From Streptosporangium album (GTDB taxonomy: Bacteria; Actinomycetota; Actinomycetes; Streptosporangiales; Streptosporangiaceae): a stretch of 64,000 bases of DNA. The notes under the pieces are model-generated. The model was given only the letters and a program-made list of their open reading frames with translations, did not search any database and was not told the origin of the DNA. Shown here piece after piece: positions 18,163-26,139 of this stretch. Location of the stretch: contig NZ_JACHJU010000001.1 in assembly GCF_014203795.1 (NCBI RefSeq), positions 3,348,001-3,412,000 of the forward strand, read 5' to 3'. Numbering within the stretch: the stretch's first letter is position 1; each line of letters opens with the position of its first letter. Made by a program: the position numbers and the translations under genes.

Positions 18163-18378
18163 TCAGGAGAACGCGGCCATGATGATCTTGAGTGTCCTCG
18201 GCTTCTCGCCCTCGGACTTGGCGTCCACCGAGTTGTAGGAGTAGACGAGCGTGCGGGGCGGCTCGCCCGTGTCGGCCGCGTTCCGGACCCCGCCGATGCC
18301 GGTGAGATAGCCGTACCGGCCACCGGTCTTGCCCCACATGACCCCCACGCCGGGCAGTTCCAGCTTGGCCGGTCCGGC
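18163..18378 (-). pseudogene. C-terminal remnant of a serine hydrolase (DD-peptidase/beta-lactamase-like)
   Basis: On the minus strand, VMWGKTGGRYGYLTGIGG, then TLVYSYNSVDAKSEG and a final IIMAAFS, resemble the KTG box and C-terminal strand-helix of serine D-Ala-D-Ala carboxypeptidases. The N-terminal two thirds, including the SxxK site, are missing. The fragment is joined in frame to a Tn3-transposase fragment at about 18379, giving a chimeric open frame that starts at 18516. It ends 3 bp from the converging prim-pol-like gene. It is almost certainly non-functional. Confidence 0.65.
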
Positions 18379-18654
18379 GCCGTAGTCGGCGGTGCGGTCG
18401 ATGCGCCACATCTTCTGGTCAGGCAGGTCCGCCGGCTGCGGCGCGTACGCGAACCCGGCCAGGGTGAGCAGCCCGAACACGATGCCGGAGTACGAGGCGG
18501 TGTCCGTGACGATCATCTCCGGACGCTTTCCGCCGTCGCGGTCCTAGAGGACGTCCAGCACGTACAGTGAGTCACGCGGGGTACCGGCCACCACCTTCCC
18601 GTCCAGCCCGGCCGCCTGGTAGTCGATCAGCGTGGCGTTCGCCGCCCGGACCCG
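18379..18654 (-). pseudogene. Tn3-family transposase (TnpA) remnant
   Basis: The minus strand encodes RVRAANATLIDYQA, then GTPRDSLYVLDVL, a TAG stop, DRDGGKRPEM and IVTDTASYSGIVFGLLTLAG through DQKMWRIDRTADYG. The order matches the catalytic half of Tn3-family TnpA, including the TDTAxYS acidic motif. There is a premature stop where a Tyr is expected, two stops just upstream, and a deletion between LIDYQA and GTPRDS. It therefore cannot make transposase. Related TnpA scraps lie at 27.5-28.6 kb, so an old Tn3 transposon once spanned or flanked this region. Confidence 0.8.
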
Positions 18655-18922
18655 CTATCAGTCCGACAATCCGGTCAGCATGCGCTCGCCGGAGCCCTCC
18701 GTTTACATGGGGCCCGATGCCCCCCTGGGTCCTGCGCGTCCTCGTTGACGGAAGGCGCATCCCAGCCTCGTCGAAGATGAATGTCTGAGGGTCAAGAGGG
18801 GTTGCGCGCCCATGCCCTGAGAGCGTGAGCGATGGAACCGCCGTGGTCGTGTTCACGGGCCATACTCACGCCGAGTTTCCCCACCGTGAGTGTGCGATCG
18901 ATCTTCGAGGCCAAGCGGTTCG

Positions 18923-19528
18923 TCAGATCCAGCCGTGCTCGGCGGCGATGCGCGCTGCCTCGTGCCTGTTCGAAGCGCCGAGCTTTGCGATGGCCGTGGC
19001 AAGGTAGTTGCGCACTGTCCCCGGTGACAGGGACACCCGCTGCGCGATCTCATCCACGGGCGCACCGTCGCGCGCGAGCGCGAGGACGTCGGCTTCGCGC
19101 GGAGTCAAGGGCGAGTCACCCGCACCGATCGCCTCGGCTGCGAGTTCTGGATCCACGTGCCGCCCGCCCGCGGCGATCTTCCTGACGACTTGTGCGAGAT
19201 TGCGCGATGAGGTTGTTTTCGGCAGGAACCCGCGAACGCCTGCTGAGAGCGCGGATTTCAGGTACCCGGGTCGGCCGTGGGAGGTCACGATGATGCTGAG
19301 GCACTCCGGCAGCCTGCTGGAGAGCTGCCGGGCGACCTCGATACCGTCGGGTGAAGGCATCTGCAGGTCGAGCAGAGCCACGTCGGGGCGCAGGCGCAGC
19401 GCGGTCTTCAGCGCTTCGTCGCCTGAGGCGACCTGGCCGACGATTTCGAAGTCGTCCTCGAGTTCGAGCAGACCTGCGATCGCTTCGCGGATCAGGTGTT
19501 CGTCGTCGGCGATCAGGATGCGGATCAT
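18923..19528 (-). CDS. NarL/LuxR-family response regulator
   Basis: This is a 201-residue regulator. The receiver domain (1-120) has ADDEH at 7-11, phosphoacceptor Asp54 in LLDLQMPSPDG, and Lys104 in GFLPKTTSS. The DNA-binding LuxR helix-turn-helix is at about 138-198 (SPLTPREADVLALARDG; SLSPGTVRNYLATAIAKLG). All functional residues are present. The ATG overlaps the stop of the histidine kinase upstream (ATGA), so the pair forms one operon. It resembles DesR/LiaR-type regulators that respond to membrane state. A motif at 20959-20972, upstream of the kinase, may be its binding site. Confidence 0.92.
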   Translation of the reverse strand: MIRILIADDEHLIREAIAGLLELEDDFEIVGQVASGDEALKTALRLRPDVALLDLQMPSPDGIEVARQLSSRLPECLSIIVTSHGRPGYLKSALSAGVRGFLPKTTSSRNLAQVVRKIAAGGRHVDPELAAEAIGAGDSPLTPREADVLALARDGAPVDEIAQRVSLSPGTVRNYLATAIAKLGASNRHEAARIAAEHGWI

Positions 19529-20730
19529 TCGCGTTCTTTCGGTAAGGGGACGGCGGCTTCCAGCAGGAACCAGTTCCCGTCCCGTCGGGTCTCGGCGCGC
19601 CCTCCGATTGCGCGGATTCGGCCGAACATCGCCCGAAGTCCTGTGCCGGCGTTTGGGGCCGAAGGTGCGGAATCGTCCGTGGTGGATTGGGCGGGTCTGC
19701 TGTCGCTGACTCCGTCGTTCGCGATCGTGAGGAGGACCTCGCCGGCGTCGATCGTTGTGGTGAGTGTCACCTGTGTCGCCGAGGAATGACGTAGGACGTT
19801 CGTGATGCCTTCGCGGACGACCCACGCAAGCGCCTCTGCGCAGGGCGTTGGTACTGCTTCGCCGGTGACCGTGCAGGTGATGCCGGCCGAACCCAGGAGT
19901 GCGCGGGCGCCAGAGACTTCGCCTTCCCACGTCGTCTGGAGGTCGCCTCGGACGACCCTGCGGACCTCCGTGCCCGCCTCGTCGGCTAGCCGTCGCACCT
20001 CCCTCAGTTCCGCGGCCGCGCGGTCGTCGCGGCCGCGGCGGATGAGCTCGGAGGCGAGCTCGCTCTTCACGGCGATCGCGGTGAGCGTGCGGCCGAACAC
20101 GTCGTGGAGGTCGCGGGAGATGCGCAAGCGTTCCTCTGCGAGGCTGAGTGCGGCACGGTCCTCGTGCGCGTCCTGCAGTTCGCGGAGGACGCTCAGCATC
20201 CACACGCTGGACCAGCAGATCCACAGGACGGCGCTGACCAGCGTCATGCAGACCACGAGCAACGCGATCTGTAAGACGGCCACGAGGGGCATGGCGAGCA
20301 GGAGGATCGCGACGTTGAGAAGTAGCGTGCGGCGGGCGTTGAGGATGGGGACGATGCTCGCGGCCGCAGAGGCGATCGCAGCGGCCGCCGCCACCCGCAT
20401 GGCCGGTATCGGGAGGACGACGGTCCCCGCTAGGACGGCGGCGAGCAGGAGCAGCCACGTGACGAGGAGAGCGATCGGGAGGCGCTTGCCGCGTCCTTCG
20501 AGGGTATTGAAGCTCCATCGGCTGACCGCGATGTCGCAACACACCAGTGCCAACGTGGCGACGGCCACAGCGCTCACCACGGCGACGTTCTCCGTGGTGA
20601 GCGGCTGGGCGCTGGCGAGGCCGCCGAGGAGAGTGGAGATCGGGGTGGAGACGACGGCGTATGTCGACCAGCGCACGTAGCTCTCGAACCGGCGTGCGCT
20701 CACCACCGGCCACTCGCCCATGCCTCTCAT
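19525..20730 (-). CDS. Membrane sensor histidine kinase (NarL/DesK type)
   Basis: This 401-residue sensor has five or six membrane helices in residues 20-180. The His box RISRDLHDVFGRTLTAIA contains the phospho-His. A HATPase domain follows with VVREGITNVLRHS, LTIANDG and GTGLRAMFGRI. The start is uncertain: ATG 20730 gives the same spacing to WPVVSARRFE as the truncated paralogue at 30044, while ATG 20721 is also possible; neither has a strong ribosome site. It is coupled to the response regulator. It probably senses membrane or envelope stress. The N-terminal 25 residues are nearly duplicated after the CPBP protease gene at 30 kb, so the two loci are paralogous. Confidence 0.9.
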   Translation of the reverse strand: MRGMGEWPVVSARRFESYVRWSTYAVVSTPISTLLGGLASAQPLTTENVAVVSAVAVATLALVCCDIAVSRWSFNTLEGRGKRLPIALLVTWLLLLAAVLAGTVVLPIPAMRVAAAAAIASAAASIVPILNARRTLLLNVAILLLAMPLVAVLQIALLVVCMTLVSAVLWICWSSVWMLSVLRELQDAHEDRAALSLAEERLRISRDLHDVFGRTLTAIAVKSELASELIRRGRDDRAAAELREVRRLADEAGTEVRRVVRGDLQTTWEGEVSGARALLGSAGITCTVTGEAVPTPCAEALAWVVREGITNVLRHSSATQVTLTTTIDAGEVLLTIANDGVSDSRPAQSTTDDSAPSAPNAGTGLRAMFGRIRAIGGRAETRRDGNWFLLEAAVPLPKERE

Positions 20731-21152
20731 CGTGCCGCTGAAGCCTCGAGCGAGGGTGAGTCTGTAGGCGTCGGCGCGGGCCCGGTGCGGCGCGTGCGCA
20801 GAACACAGGGGATGAGCATGATGATCGAACCGGCAGGACGTGAGGAACCTGTTGGAGAATCGGGGCGATCGTGAGTCATGTCTCCACATTCCCGCCGCAC
20901 GGGTTCGCTCCCCAGTGTCGTCCGTAACGACTTCGTCGGCGTTCCGCACGACTCACGCATGACAAGTGTCATACGGGCCACCGCAGCCGTCCTTCTCGTC
21001 TCCGTCAGGGCGCGGTACCGCACGGCCAGCCACACCACATGACCTGATCCGAGCAGCGGACCCCACCAAGCCTGCCGAACGGGCGCGGTGGTGAATGGTC
21101 AGAATGGGCGCGGTCCGACGGTCGGCACGGCAGCCGCGCTCCACGCCGGCCG
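20731..21152. other. Intergenic region between the two kinase loci
   Basis: No gene is supported here. It should contain the promoter of the kinase/regulator operon (read leftward) and the end of the broken kinase. The main visible element is the inverted repeat ATGACA-AG-TGTCAT at 20959-20972, about 230 bp upstream of the kinase start. Confidence 0.5.
20959..20972. promoter_or_regulatory. Inverted repeat, candidate response-regulator binding site
   Basis: ATGACAAGTGTCAT is a 6-bp perfect inverted repeat with a 2-bp centre. A near copy, ATGACAAACGTCAC, lies upstream of the CPBP protease gene at 28932. Sharing between paralogous loci suggests a common NarL-type regulator; binding is inferred. 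Confidence 0.5.
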
Positions 21153-22170
21153 TCAGCTGTTCTCGGGCGCGGCCCGGAAACGGACCTCGACGACGAGTCC
21201 GCCTCCGTCACGGGCCTGGACGATGAGGCGGGCATGGTGCGCCTCGGCCACGCTCCGTGCGAGGGTCAGGCCCAGGCCGTGTCCCTTGCCTGAGCCCGCC
21301 ACGCGGCCTTGACCGCGGACGAACGGCTCGGTCAGCGTTGCGACGACGTCCTCGGACAGAGACGCACCGGTGTTCTCGATGCGGAGGACGACGTGAGCCG
21401 ATGATGGTTCCACCATGATCCTGAGGTGACCGTCGCGTTCGTTGTGCCGCACCGCGTTCTGCACCAGATTGGCGACGGCCTGCCGGAGAAGTGCCGGATC
21501 GCCGGGCACAGGCGCCGGCGTGGCCGCGACCTCGACGGTGAGGCCGAGCCCATCCGATGCGGACCGCTCCATGAGCAGGGCGTCGTGGACGAGCTCGTCC
21601 ACTCGGACCAGTTCTCGGCGGAGCTGTCCGCCGTCTGCGTCGGCCAGGGCCAAGAGCGCCTCGACGGTCTCCCGGTTGCGCCGGTTCATCTCGCGAACCC
21701 GTTCCGCCGTCAGCCGCAGAGTGGGCAGGTCGAGGTCTGGAGCGGCGAGCGCGACATCGAGCAGGGTCTGTGTGGTCGCGATCGGAGTGCGCAGTTCGTG
21801 GAGGCGGCAGCATCCTGCCCGCGATGATCCATCCTGCGATGGCCCCGATCACGGCGAGAACGACGAAGGCGCCGATCGAAACCGCGAGGAGCAGCGCGGA
21901 GACGTCGTTGGTGCTGCTGACCACGGGTGCTACGAATGCCGGACTGGTGTTCGCTACGACCGTAGAGACCGGATCAGGGGCCGCCGACGGTGGCGCGGCC
22001 GACCCTTCGAGGTTGTGGAGGCTCATGACCGGCGCGAAGGAGTAGGAGGGCACGTACCGCATGAACAGGTACACGACCCCGAGCATGAGCGCGCCGGTGA
22101 CCGTGAGCAGCACCGCGTAGGCGACGGCGAGTCGCGCCCGGAGGGTGAACCGCCGCGTCCCCGCGCTCAT
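21153..22170 (-). pseudogene. OmpR-partner sensor histidine kinase, broken by internal deletion
   Basis: The 5' part from ATG 22170 encodes RRFTLRARLAVAYAVLL with a first membrane helix, an extracellular loop and a second helix ending AGWIIAGRMLPP. At about 21800 the frame shifts straight into HELRTPIATTQTLLDVALA, the phospho-His box. The HAMP domain and linker, roughly 80 residues, are missing. The rest (NLVQNAVRHN, RIENTGASL, GKGHGLGLTLARSVAEAHH) is an intact ATPase domain ending at 21153. A single deletion with a frameshift explains this. It sits downstream of a truncated OmpR regulator, so the two were one operon. Expression of the soluble C-terminal half from an internal start cannot be excluded. 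Confidence 0.88.
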
Positions 22171-22480
22171 ACGCCGAACCGGTATCCGCTGCCGCGGACC
22201 GTCTGGATCACCGGCGGGGACCCCAGTCGCTTGCGGAGATTCGAGACCGTCACCCTGATCGAGTTGGTGAAGGGGTCCGCATTGGCGTCCCAGGCCTTCT
22301 CCAAGAGCGTTTCGGCGCTGACCACCCCGCCGTCGGCGCGCATCAGGACGTCGAGAACCGCGAACTCCTTGCGGGCCAACCGCACGAGCCGCCCGTCTCG
22401 GGACACCTCCCGCCGGAACGGGTCGAGTCGCACTCCGGCGCTCTCGATCACGGGCGGGCGGCCCTGCGCCGGGCGCCGCT
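22167..22480 (-). pseudogene. OmpR-family response regulator, receiver domain lost
   Basis: Only the winged-helix DNA-binding domain remains: LVRLARKEFAVLDVLMRADG, LLEKAWDANADPFTNSIRVT and a final QTVRGSGYRFGV. Upstream, the linker (LERRPAQGRPPVIE) reaches about 22480 and is then cut by a TGA and by the start of an adaptor fragment on the other strand. The entire receiver domain with its phosphorylation site is absent. The stop overlaps the ATG of the broken kinase by 4 bp. A solitary winged helix could still bind DNA if translated, but there is no evident promoter or ribosome site. Confidence 0.85.
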
Positions 22481-22483
22481 CGA

Positions 22484-22984
22484 GCCGTCACGGCGAAGAT
22501 CGGCGGCTCGGTGGGCAGTGGAGCGCCGGTGCTGTCGGTCACGAACCGCCAGAAGCGGGTGAACGTGAAGCTGCCCCTCGCGAATCAGCAGCTGGCGAAG
22601 GTCCGCGGCCGGGTGGAGATCACGCTTCCGGACGGGACGCGGACCAAGGGGAAGGTCGTCTCGGTCGGCACGCCCAAGCAGGAGAGCGACGGGAGCGTCA
22701 GCATCCCGGCCGTGGTGGCGCTTGACGACCCTGCTGCTGCCGGGGATCTGCAGCAGGCCAACGTGACGGTCAGCTTCCCTTCCGAGGTCCGCAAGAACGT
22801 GCTCTCCATCCCGGTCGTCGCGCTGATCGCACTGGACGACGAGCACTTCGGCGTCGAAGTCGTGGGCCCGAAAGGCTCGGTCCGCCGCGTCCCTGTCACG
22901 ACGGGACTCTTCGCGGGCGACCGGGTCGAGATCTCCGGTGACGGACTGGAGGCAGGGCAGAAGGTGGTGATCCCGAAGCTATGA
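22484..22984 (+). pseudogene. Efflux periplasmic adaptor (HlyD/MacA-like), C-terminal remnant
   Basis: The plus strand reads AVTAKIGGSVGSGAPVLSVT, a lipoyl-like to beta-barrel transition of adaptor proteins. It continues through PDGTRTKGKVVSVGTPKQ and a membrane-proximal domain ending DGLEAGQKVVIPKL. Signal sequence, coiled coil and most of the lipoyl domain are missing. The 5' edge coincides with the edge of the truncated response regulator on the other strand, so one deletion removed the divergent promoter and the N-termini of both genes. The stop overlaps the downstream ATPase ATG (ATGA). The family normally links an ABC exporter to the cell exterior. Confidence 0.85.
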
Positions 22985-23331
22985 CCGAGATCATCCGGCT
23001 CGACGGCGTCGAGCGCAGTTACGGTCAGCCGGCGGTCCTCGCCTGCGCGGGCGTGAGCCTGACCATCGATCAGGGCGAGCTTGTGGCCGTCGTGGGCCCG
23101 AGCGGGTCCGGGAAGTCCACCCTGCTGAACCTCATCGGCACCCTCGACCGGCCGACCGCCGGCTCGGCGACGATCGCCGGGATGGATGTGCAGCAGATGC
23201 CGGACGCGGAACTGTCCGCACTCCGGTCGTATCGCATCGGGTTCGTGTTCCAGCAGTTCCACCTCGCAGAGGGGGCGCCGGCGCTCGACATCGTGGCGGA
23301 CGGAATGCTCTACGCGGGCGTCCCGCGCGCC
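22981..23331 (+). pseudogene. MacB-type ABC transporter ATPase, truncated
   Basis: ATG 22981 begins a typical LolD/MacB ATPase: LDGVERSYGQPAVLACAGVS, Walker A GPSGSGKST near 39-47, and the Q-loop region RIGFVFQQFHL near 87. Homology ends at LYAGVPRA (about 23331). The signature LSGGxxQR, Walker B and H-loop are all absent, and the frame runs on into permease DNA. The remaining piece cannot hydrolyse ATP. A deletion joins it to the start of the permease gene, which lies in another frame. Confidence 0.9.
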
Positions 23332-23345
23332 GCGCGGTCACCGGC

Positions 23346-24479
23346 GTGCGGGCCCGGCCGCTGCGCGCCATCCTCTCCGCGCTCGGCATCGCCATCGGCA
23401 TCGGCATCGCGGCGATGCTCGCAGTGGTCGGCATCTCCGCGTCGAGTCAGCAGCGCGTGAACGACCAGCTCGCCAGCCTCGGCACCAACCTCCTGCGCGT
23501 CGAGCCGGAGAAGAATCTCTTCGGCGAGCAGACCAAGCTGTCCCCCGAGACCATCGCCAAGGTCAGGTTCGTCGACGGGGTGGAGGCGGCCAGCGGAATC
23601 GCGGCGCTCCCCAGGCTTCACGTGTACCGGAACGAGCTGGTCGATCCCTCGGCGACCGGCGGCATCCAGGTGGCCGCGATCGACCTCGACCTGCTCGAGG
23701 TCACCCGCAGCAAGCTGAAAGCCGGAGCGTGGCTGAACCCCGCCACAGCGACGTTCCCCACCGTCGTCCTCGGCGCCACCGCCGCCGAACGGCTGGGCGT
23801 GGTGGAACCGGGTGCCCAGGTATGGCTGGGCGGCCGGTCCTTCACCGTCGTCGGCATCCTGGCCGCCTCGCCGCTGGCGCCCGAGCTGGACACCACCGCC
23901 CTGGTCGGCGGTCCGGCCGCGGCCACGTTGTTCGGCTGGCAGGGCAACCCCTCGACCGTCTACGCGCGGGCGGCGGAGAACGTGTTCGACCAGGTGCGCT
24001 CGCTGCTGCCCGCCACCGTCCAGCCGCAGTCCCCGAGCGACACCAGCGTCTCCCGGCCATCGGATGCTCTCGCGGCGAAGGCCGCGATCGATCAGGCCTT
24101 CACCGGACTGCTCGTCGGACTCGGCGGGATCGCCCTCCTCGTCGGCGGGATCGGCGTTGCCAACACGATGATCATCTCGGTCATCGAACGCCGGCGCGAG
24201 GTGGGGCTGCGGCGCGCCCTCGGCGCGACTCGCTCGCACATCCGCGTCCAATTCCTCGCCGAGGCGCTCGTCCTCTCCGCATTCGGCGGCATCATGGGCG
24301 CGGTGCTCGGCTCCGCCGTCACCACCGTGATCGCTCCGCTCAACGGCTGGCCCGTCGTCGTGCCTCCCCTCGCCCTGGCCGCGGGATTGGTCGCGACGCT
24401 CATGATCGGCGCCGTGGCCGGACTTTACCCGGCTGCGCGTGCGGCGCGGATCCCACCGACGATCGCACTGAACGGCTGA
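23346..24479 (+). CDS. MacB-type ABC transporter permease, possibly 5'-truncated
   Basis: This 377-residue FtsX/MacB-family permease has a first membrane helix right at the N-terminus (RAILSALGIAIGIGIAAMLAV), a large extracellular domain (about 35-240), then three helices in the FtsX arrangement (GLLVGLGGIALLVGGIGVAN; EVGLRRALGATRSHIRVQFL; final GAVAGLYPAARAARIPPTIAL). The body is intact, but the GTG at 23346 is next to a deletion junction and a few N-terminal residues are probably missing. With its ATPase and adaptor destroyed, it is unlikely to work in export. The original locus was an antibiotic or peptide efflux pump with its own two-component system. Confidence 0.75.
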   Translation: MRARPLRAILSALGIAIGIGIAAMLAVVGISASSQQRVNDQLASLGTNLLRVEPEKNLFGEQTKLSPETIAKVRFVDGVEAASGIAALPRLHVYRNELVDPSATGGIQVAAIDLDLLEVTRSKLKAGAWLNPATATFPTVVLGATAAERLGVVEPGAQVWLGGRSFTVVGILAASPLAPELDTTALVGGPAAATLFGWQGNPSTVYARAAENVFDQVRSLLPATVQPQSPSDTSVSRPSDALAAKAAIDQAFTGLLVGLGGIALLVGGIGVANTMIISVIERRREVGLRRALGATRSHIRVQFLAEALVLSAFGGIMGAVLGSAVTTVIAPLNGWPVVVPPLALAAGLVATLMIGAVAGLYPAARAARIPPTIALNG

Positions 24480-24914
24480 GGCGCGGTGACTCGGGGTCCC
24501 GCCGCCGCGGGGTGCGACGGCAGGACAGGAAGCGACCGGTCATTGCGGCAGGAGACATGGCGCACCCGTTTCGCCGGGATACGCGCATCGCGCGGGGATC
24601 ACCCACATGATTCGCACCCGCACGCTGACGCACGGTGCGAGCCCGACCCGGAAGATCCGCTCGACCGAGCGATGCCTTTCCGACGCTGCACGAGTGATCG
24701 ATGCCCGGGCTGGATCCGACCACAGACCACGCCTTGAGTAGTCAAATCGGCCTAGGCCGTGTCTTCAAAGTGATCTAGAGGTTGTGAGAACAAAGATCAG
24801 GGGCAAACCGGACGCGGTCCGGTGGGGGCCGCGGTCTCTCAGAACTACTCGTTTATGAGAATGGTGCCGCGTCACATCCAGAACGGGCAGGTGTGATGTG
24901 CCCGGCTGGATGCT
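24480..24914. other. Non-coding stretch after the efflux locus
   Basis: No convincing gene is seen in these 435 bases. From about 24740 to 24900 the composition becomes more mixed, with a palindrome CGGCCTAGGCCG (24748-24759) followed by text resembling the end of an insertion sequence (GTGTCTTCAAAGTGATCTAG). This may be a decayed IS terminus; it is a suspicion only. Confidence 0.35.
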
Positions 24915-25406
24915 TCATGTGGTGACCTTGGCGATGAGCGTGGCGAGGTTCGCGACGGTCCGCTGGATCTTCTCCTCCAGGGTGAGCGACTCGTGGAGCC
25001 GCGCACCGATGCCCGCATCCTTCTTGCCTCGCACGTACAGCGGGCAGGCGAGGTCGCTGCATATGTAGGCGCCCACGGAGTTGCCCTGCTGCCCGGCCTT
25101 GCCCGCCTTCGCGGCGACCATCAGCGAGACGCCCCCGGTGTGGGTGGTCATGCATAGCGAGCACATACTGCGCCGCGTCTGCCAGGAGGTGACACTGGGG
25201 CGGCGCAGCGCGAGTGCCACCAGGCGGCCGTCCAACTCGGTGGCGAGGTAGGCACGGTCGGGGGCCTGGGGGTCACGCCAGCCGAGGAAGTCCAGGTCGT
25301 CCCAGGGCCGCTCGGCCAGGTCGCGAGGGACGGACAGGCGCTTCGCCTCGCCCTTGGTGCAGTTCACGAACGCGGTGCGGATCTCTTGCTCGGTCAGCGG
25401 ATTCAT
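24915..25406 (-). CDS. FBP family protein (elongation factor G-binding, FusB/FusC-like zinc finger)
   Basis: This 163-residue protein resembles the EF-G-binding proteins that release EF-G stalled by fusidic acid. The C-terminal treble-clef zinc finger has Cys82 and Cys85 (CSLC) and Cys116 and Cys121 (CSDLAC), and the N-terminal helical part begins LTEQEIRTAFVNCTKGEA. ATG 25406 matches the usual start; no Shine-Dalgarno is visible and the promoter is very close, so it may be leaderless. It diverges from a TetR regulator across a 23-bp palindrome, implying drug-inducible control. In actinomycetes such proteins are often uncharacterised; resistance is inference. Confidence 0.82.
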   Translation of the reverse strand: MNPLTEQEIRTAFVNCTKGEAKRLSVPRDLAERPWDDLDFLGWRDPQAPDRAYLATELDGRLVALALRRPSVTSWQTRRSMCSLCMTTHTGGVSLMVAAKAGKAGQQGNSVGAYICSDLACPLYVRGKKDAGIGARLHESLTLEEKIQRTVANLATLIAKVTT

Positions 25407-25420
25407 GAGTGGTAGGCTAA

Positions 25421-25443
25421 TTTGCCTAAAGGCTTTAGGCAAA
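25421..25443. promoter_or_regulatory. TetR operator, 23-bp perfect palindrome
   Basis: The left arm TTTGCCTAAAG (25421-25431) and right arm CTTTAGGCAAA (25433-25443) are perfect reverse complements around one G. A further half-site, TAGGC, lies at 25413-25417. The site lies in the 71-bp divergent promoter region, 15 bp from the FBP start and 35 bp from the tetR start, ideal for repression of both by the TetR protein. Confidence 0.85.
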
Positions 25444-25477
25444 TGCATAATGACTGTCGCTAGATGGGAGGAGAGTT

Positions 25478-26047
25478 ATGGTTCGAGTAGGGCTGACCAC
25501 GGAGCGTCTGACCCGGGCGGGGGCAGAACTGGCCGACGAGGTCGGCTTCGACCAGGTGACCGTCTCGGCGCTCGCCCGGCGGTTCGACGTCAAGGTCGCG
25601 AGTCTGTACTCGCACCTGAAGAGCTCCCAGGACCTCAAGACCAGGATCGCCCTGTTCGCTCTGGAGGAACTCGCCGACCGGGTCGCCGCCGCGCTGGCCG
25701 GCCGCGCCGGGAAGGACGCCCTGGCAGCCTTCGCGAACGTCTACCGCGACTACGCACGGGAGCACCCCGGCCGCTACGCCGCCGCCCAGCTCAGGCTCGA
25801 CCCCGAGACGGCGGCCGCCAGCGCAGGCGTCAGGCACGCACAGATGACGCGGGCGATCCTGCGCGGCTACGACCTGACGGAGCCGGACCAGACGCACGCG
25901 GTCCGGATGCTGGGCAGCGTCTTCCACGGCTACGTCAGCCTGGAGATGGCCGGAGGCTTCGACCACACCGACGTCGACTCGCAGGAATCCTGGTCCTGGA
26001 TCGTGGATTCCCTCGACTCCCTGCTGCGGAACTGGACCACACCTTGA
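25478..26047 (+). CDS. TetR/AcrR family transcriptional regulator
   Basis: This is a 189-residue repressor. The N-terminal helix-turn-helix (VTVSALARRFDVKVASLYSHLKS, about 28-50, given in parts) is the classic TetR type. The C-terminal ligand domain is helical, with YRDYAREHPGRYAAAQLRL near 90-108, as in the WHG/TetR_C subfamily. GGGAGGAGAG before the ATG is a strong ribosome site. It diverges from the EF-G-binding protein gene over the palindromic operator and so probably represses that gene and itself. The inducer is unknown; a translation inhibitor would fit the partner gene. Confidence 0.92.
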   Translation: MVRVGLTTERLTRAGAELADEVGFDQVTVSALARRFDVKVASLYSHLKSSQDLKTRIALFALEELADRVAAALAGRAGKDALAAFANVYRDYAREHPGRYAAAQLRLDPETAAASAGVRHAQMTRAILRGYDLTEPDQTHAVRMLGSVFHGYVSLEMAGGFDHTDVDSQESWSWIVDSLDSLLRNWTTP

Positions 26048-26139
26048 CCAGCAGGGGGCCGCACCGCCGTAGGCGGTCCGCCGCGCCGCGCACCGGCGCA
26101 TCAGAACAGTACGGAAATCTAGATCAACAGGCTGAGGCA

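Noticed and set aside
24738..24900. An insertion sequence end near the CGGCCTAGGCCG palindrome
   Set aside because: It resembles some IS termini but no matching partner end or transposase is present.
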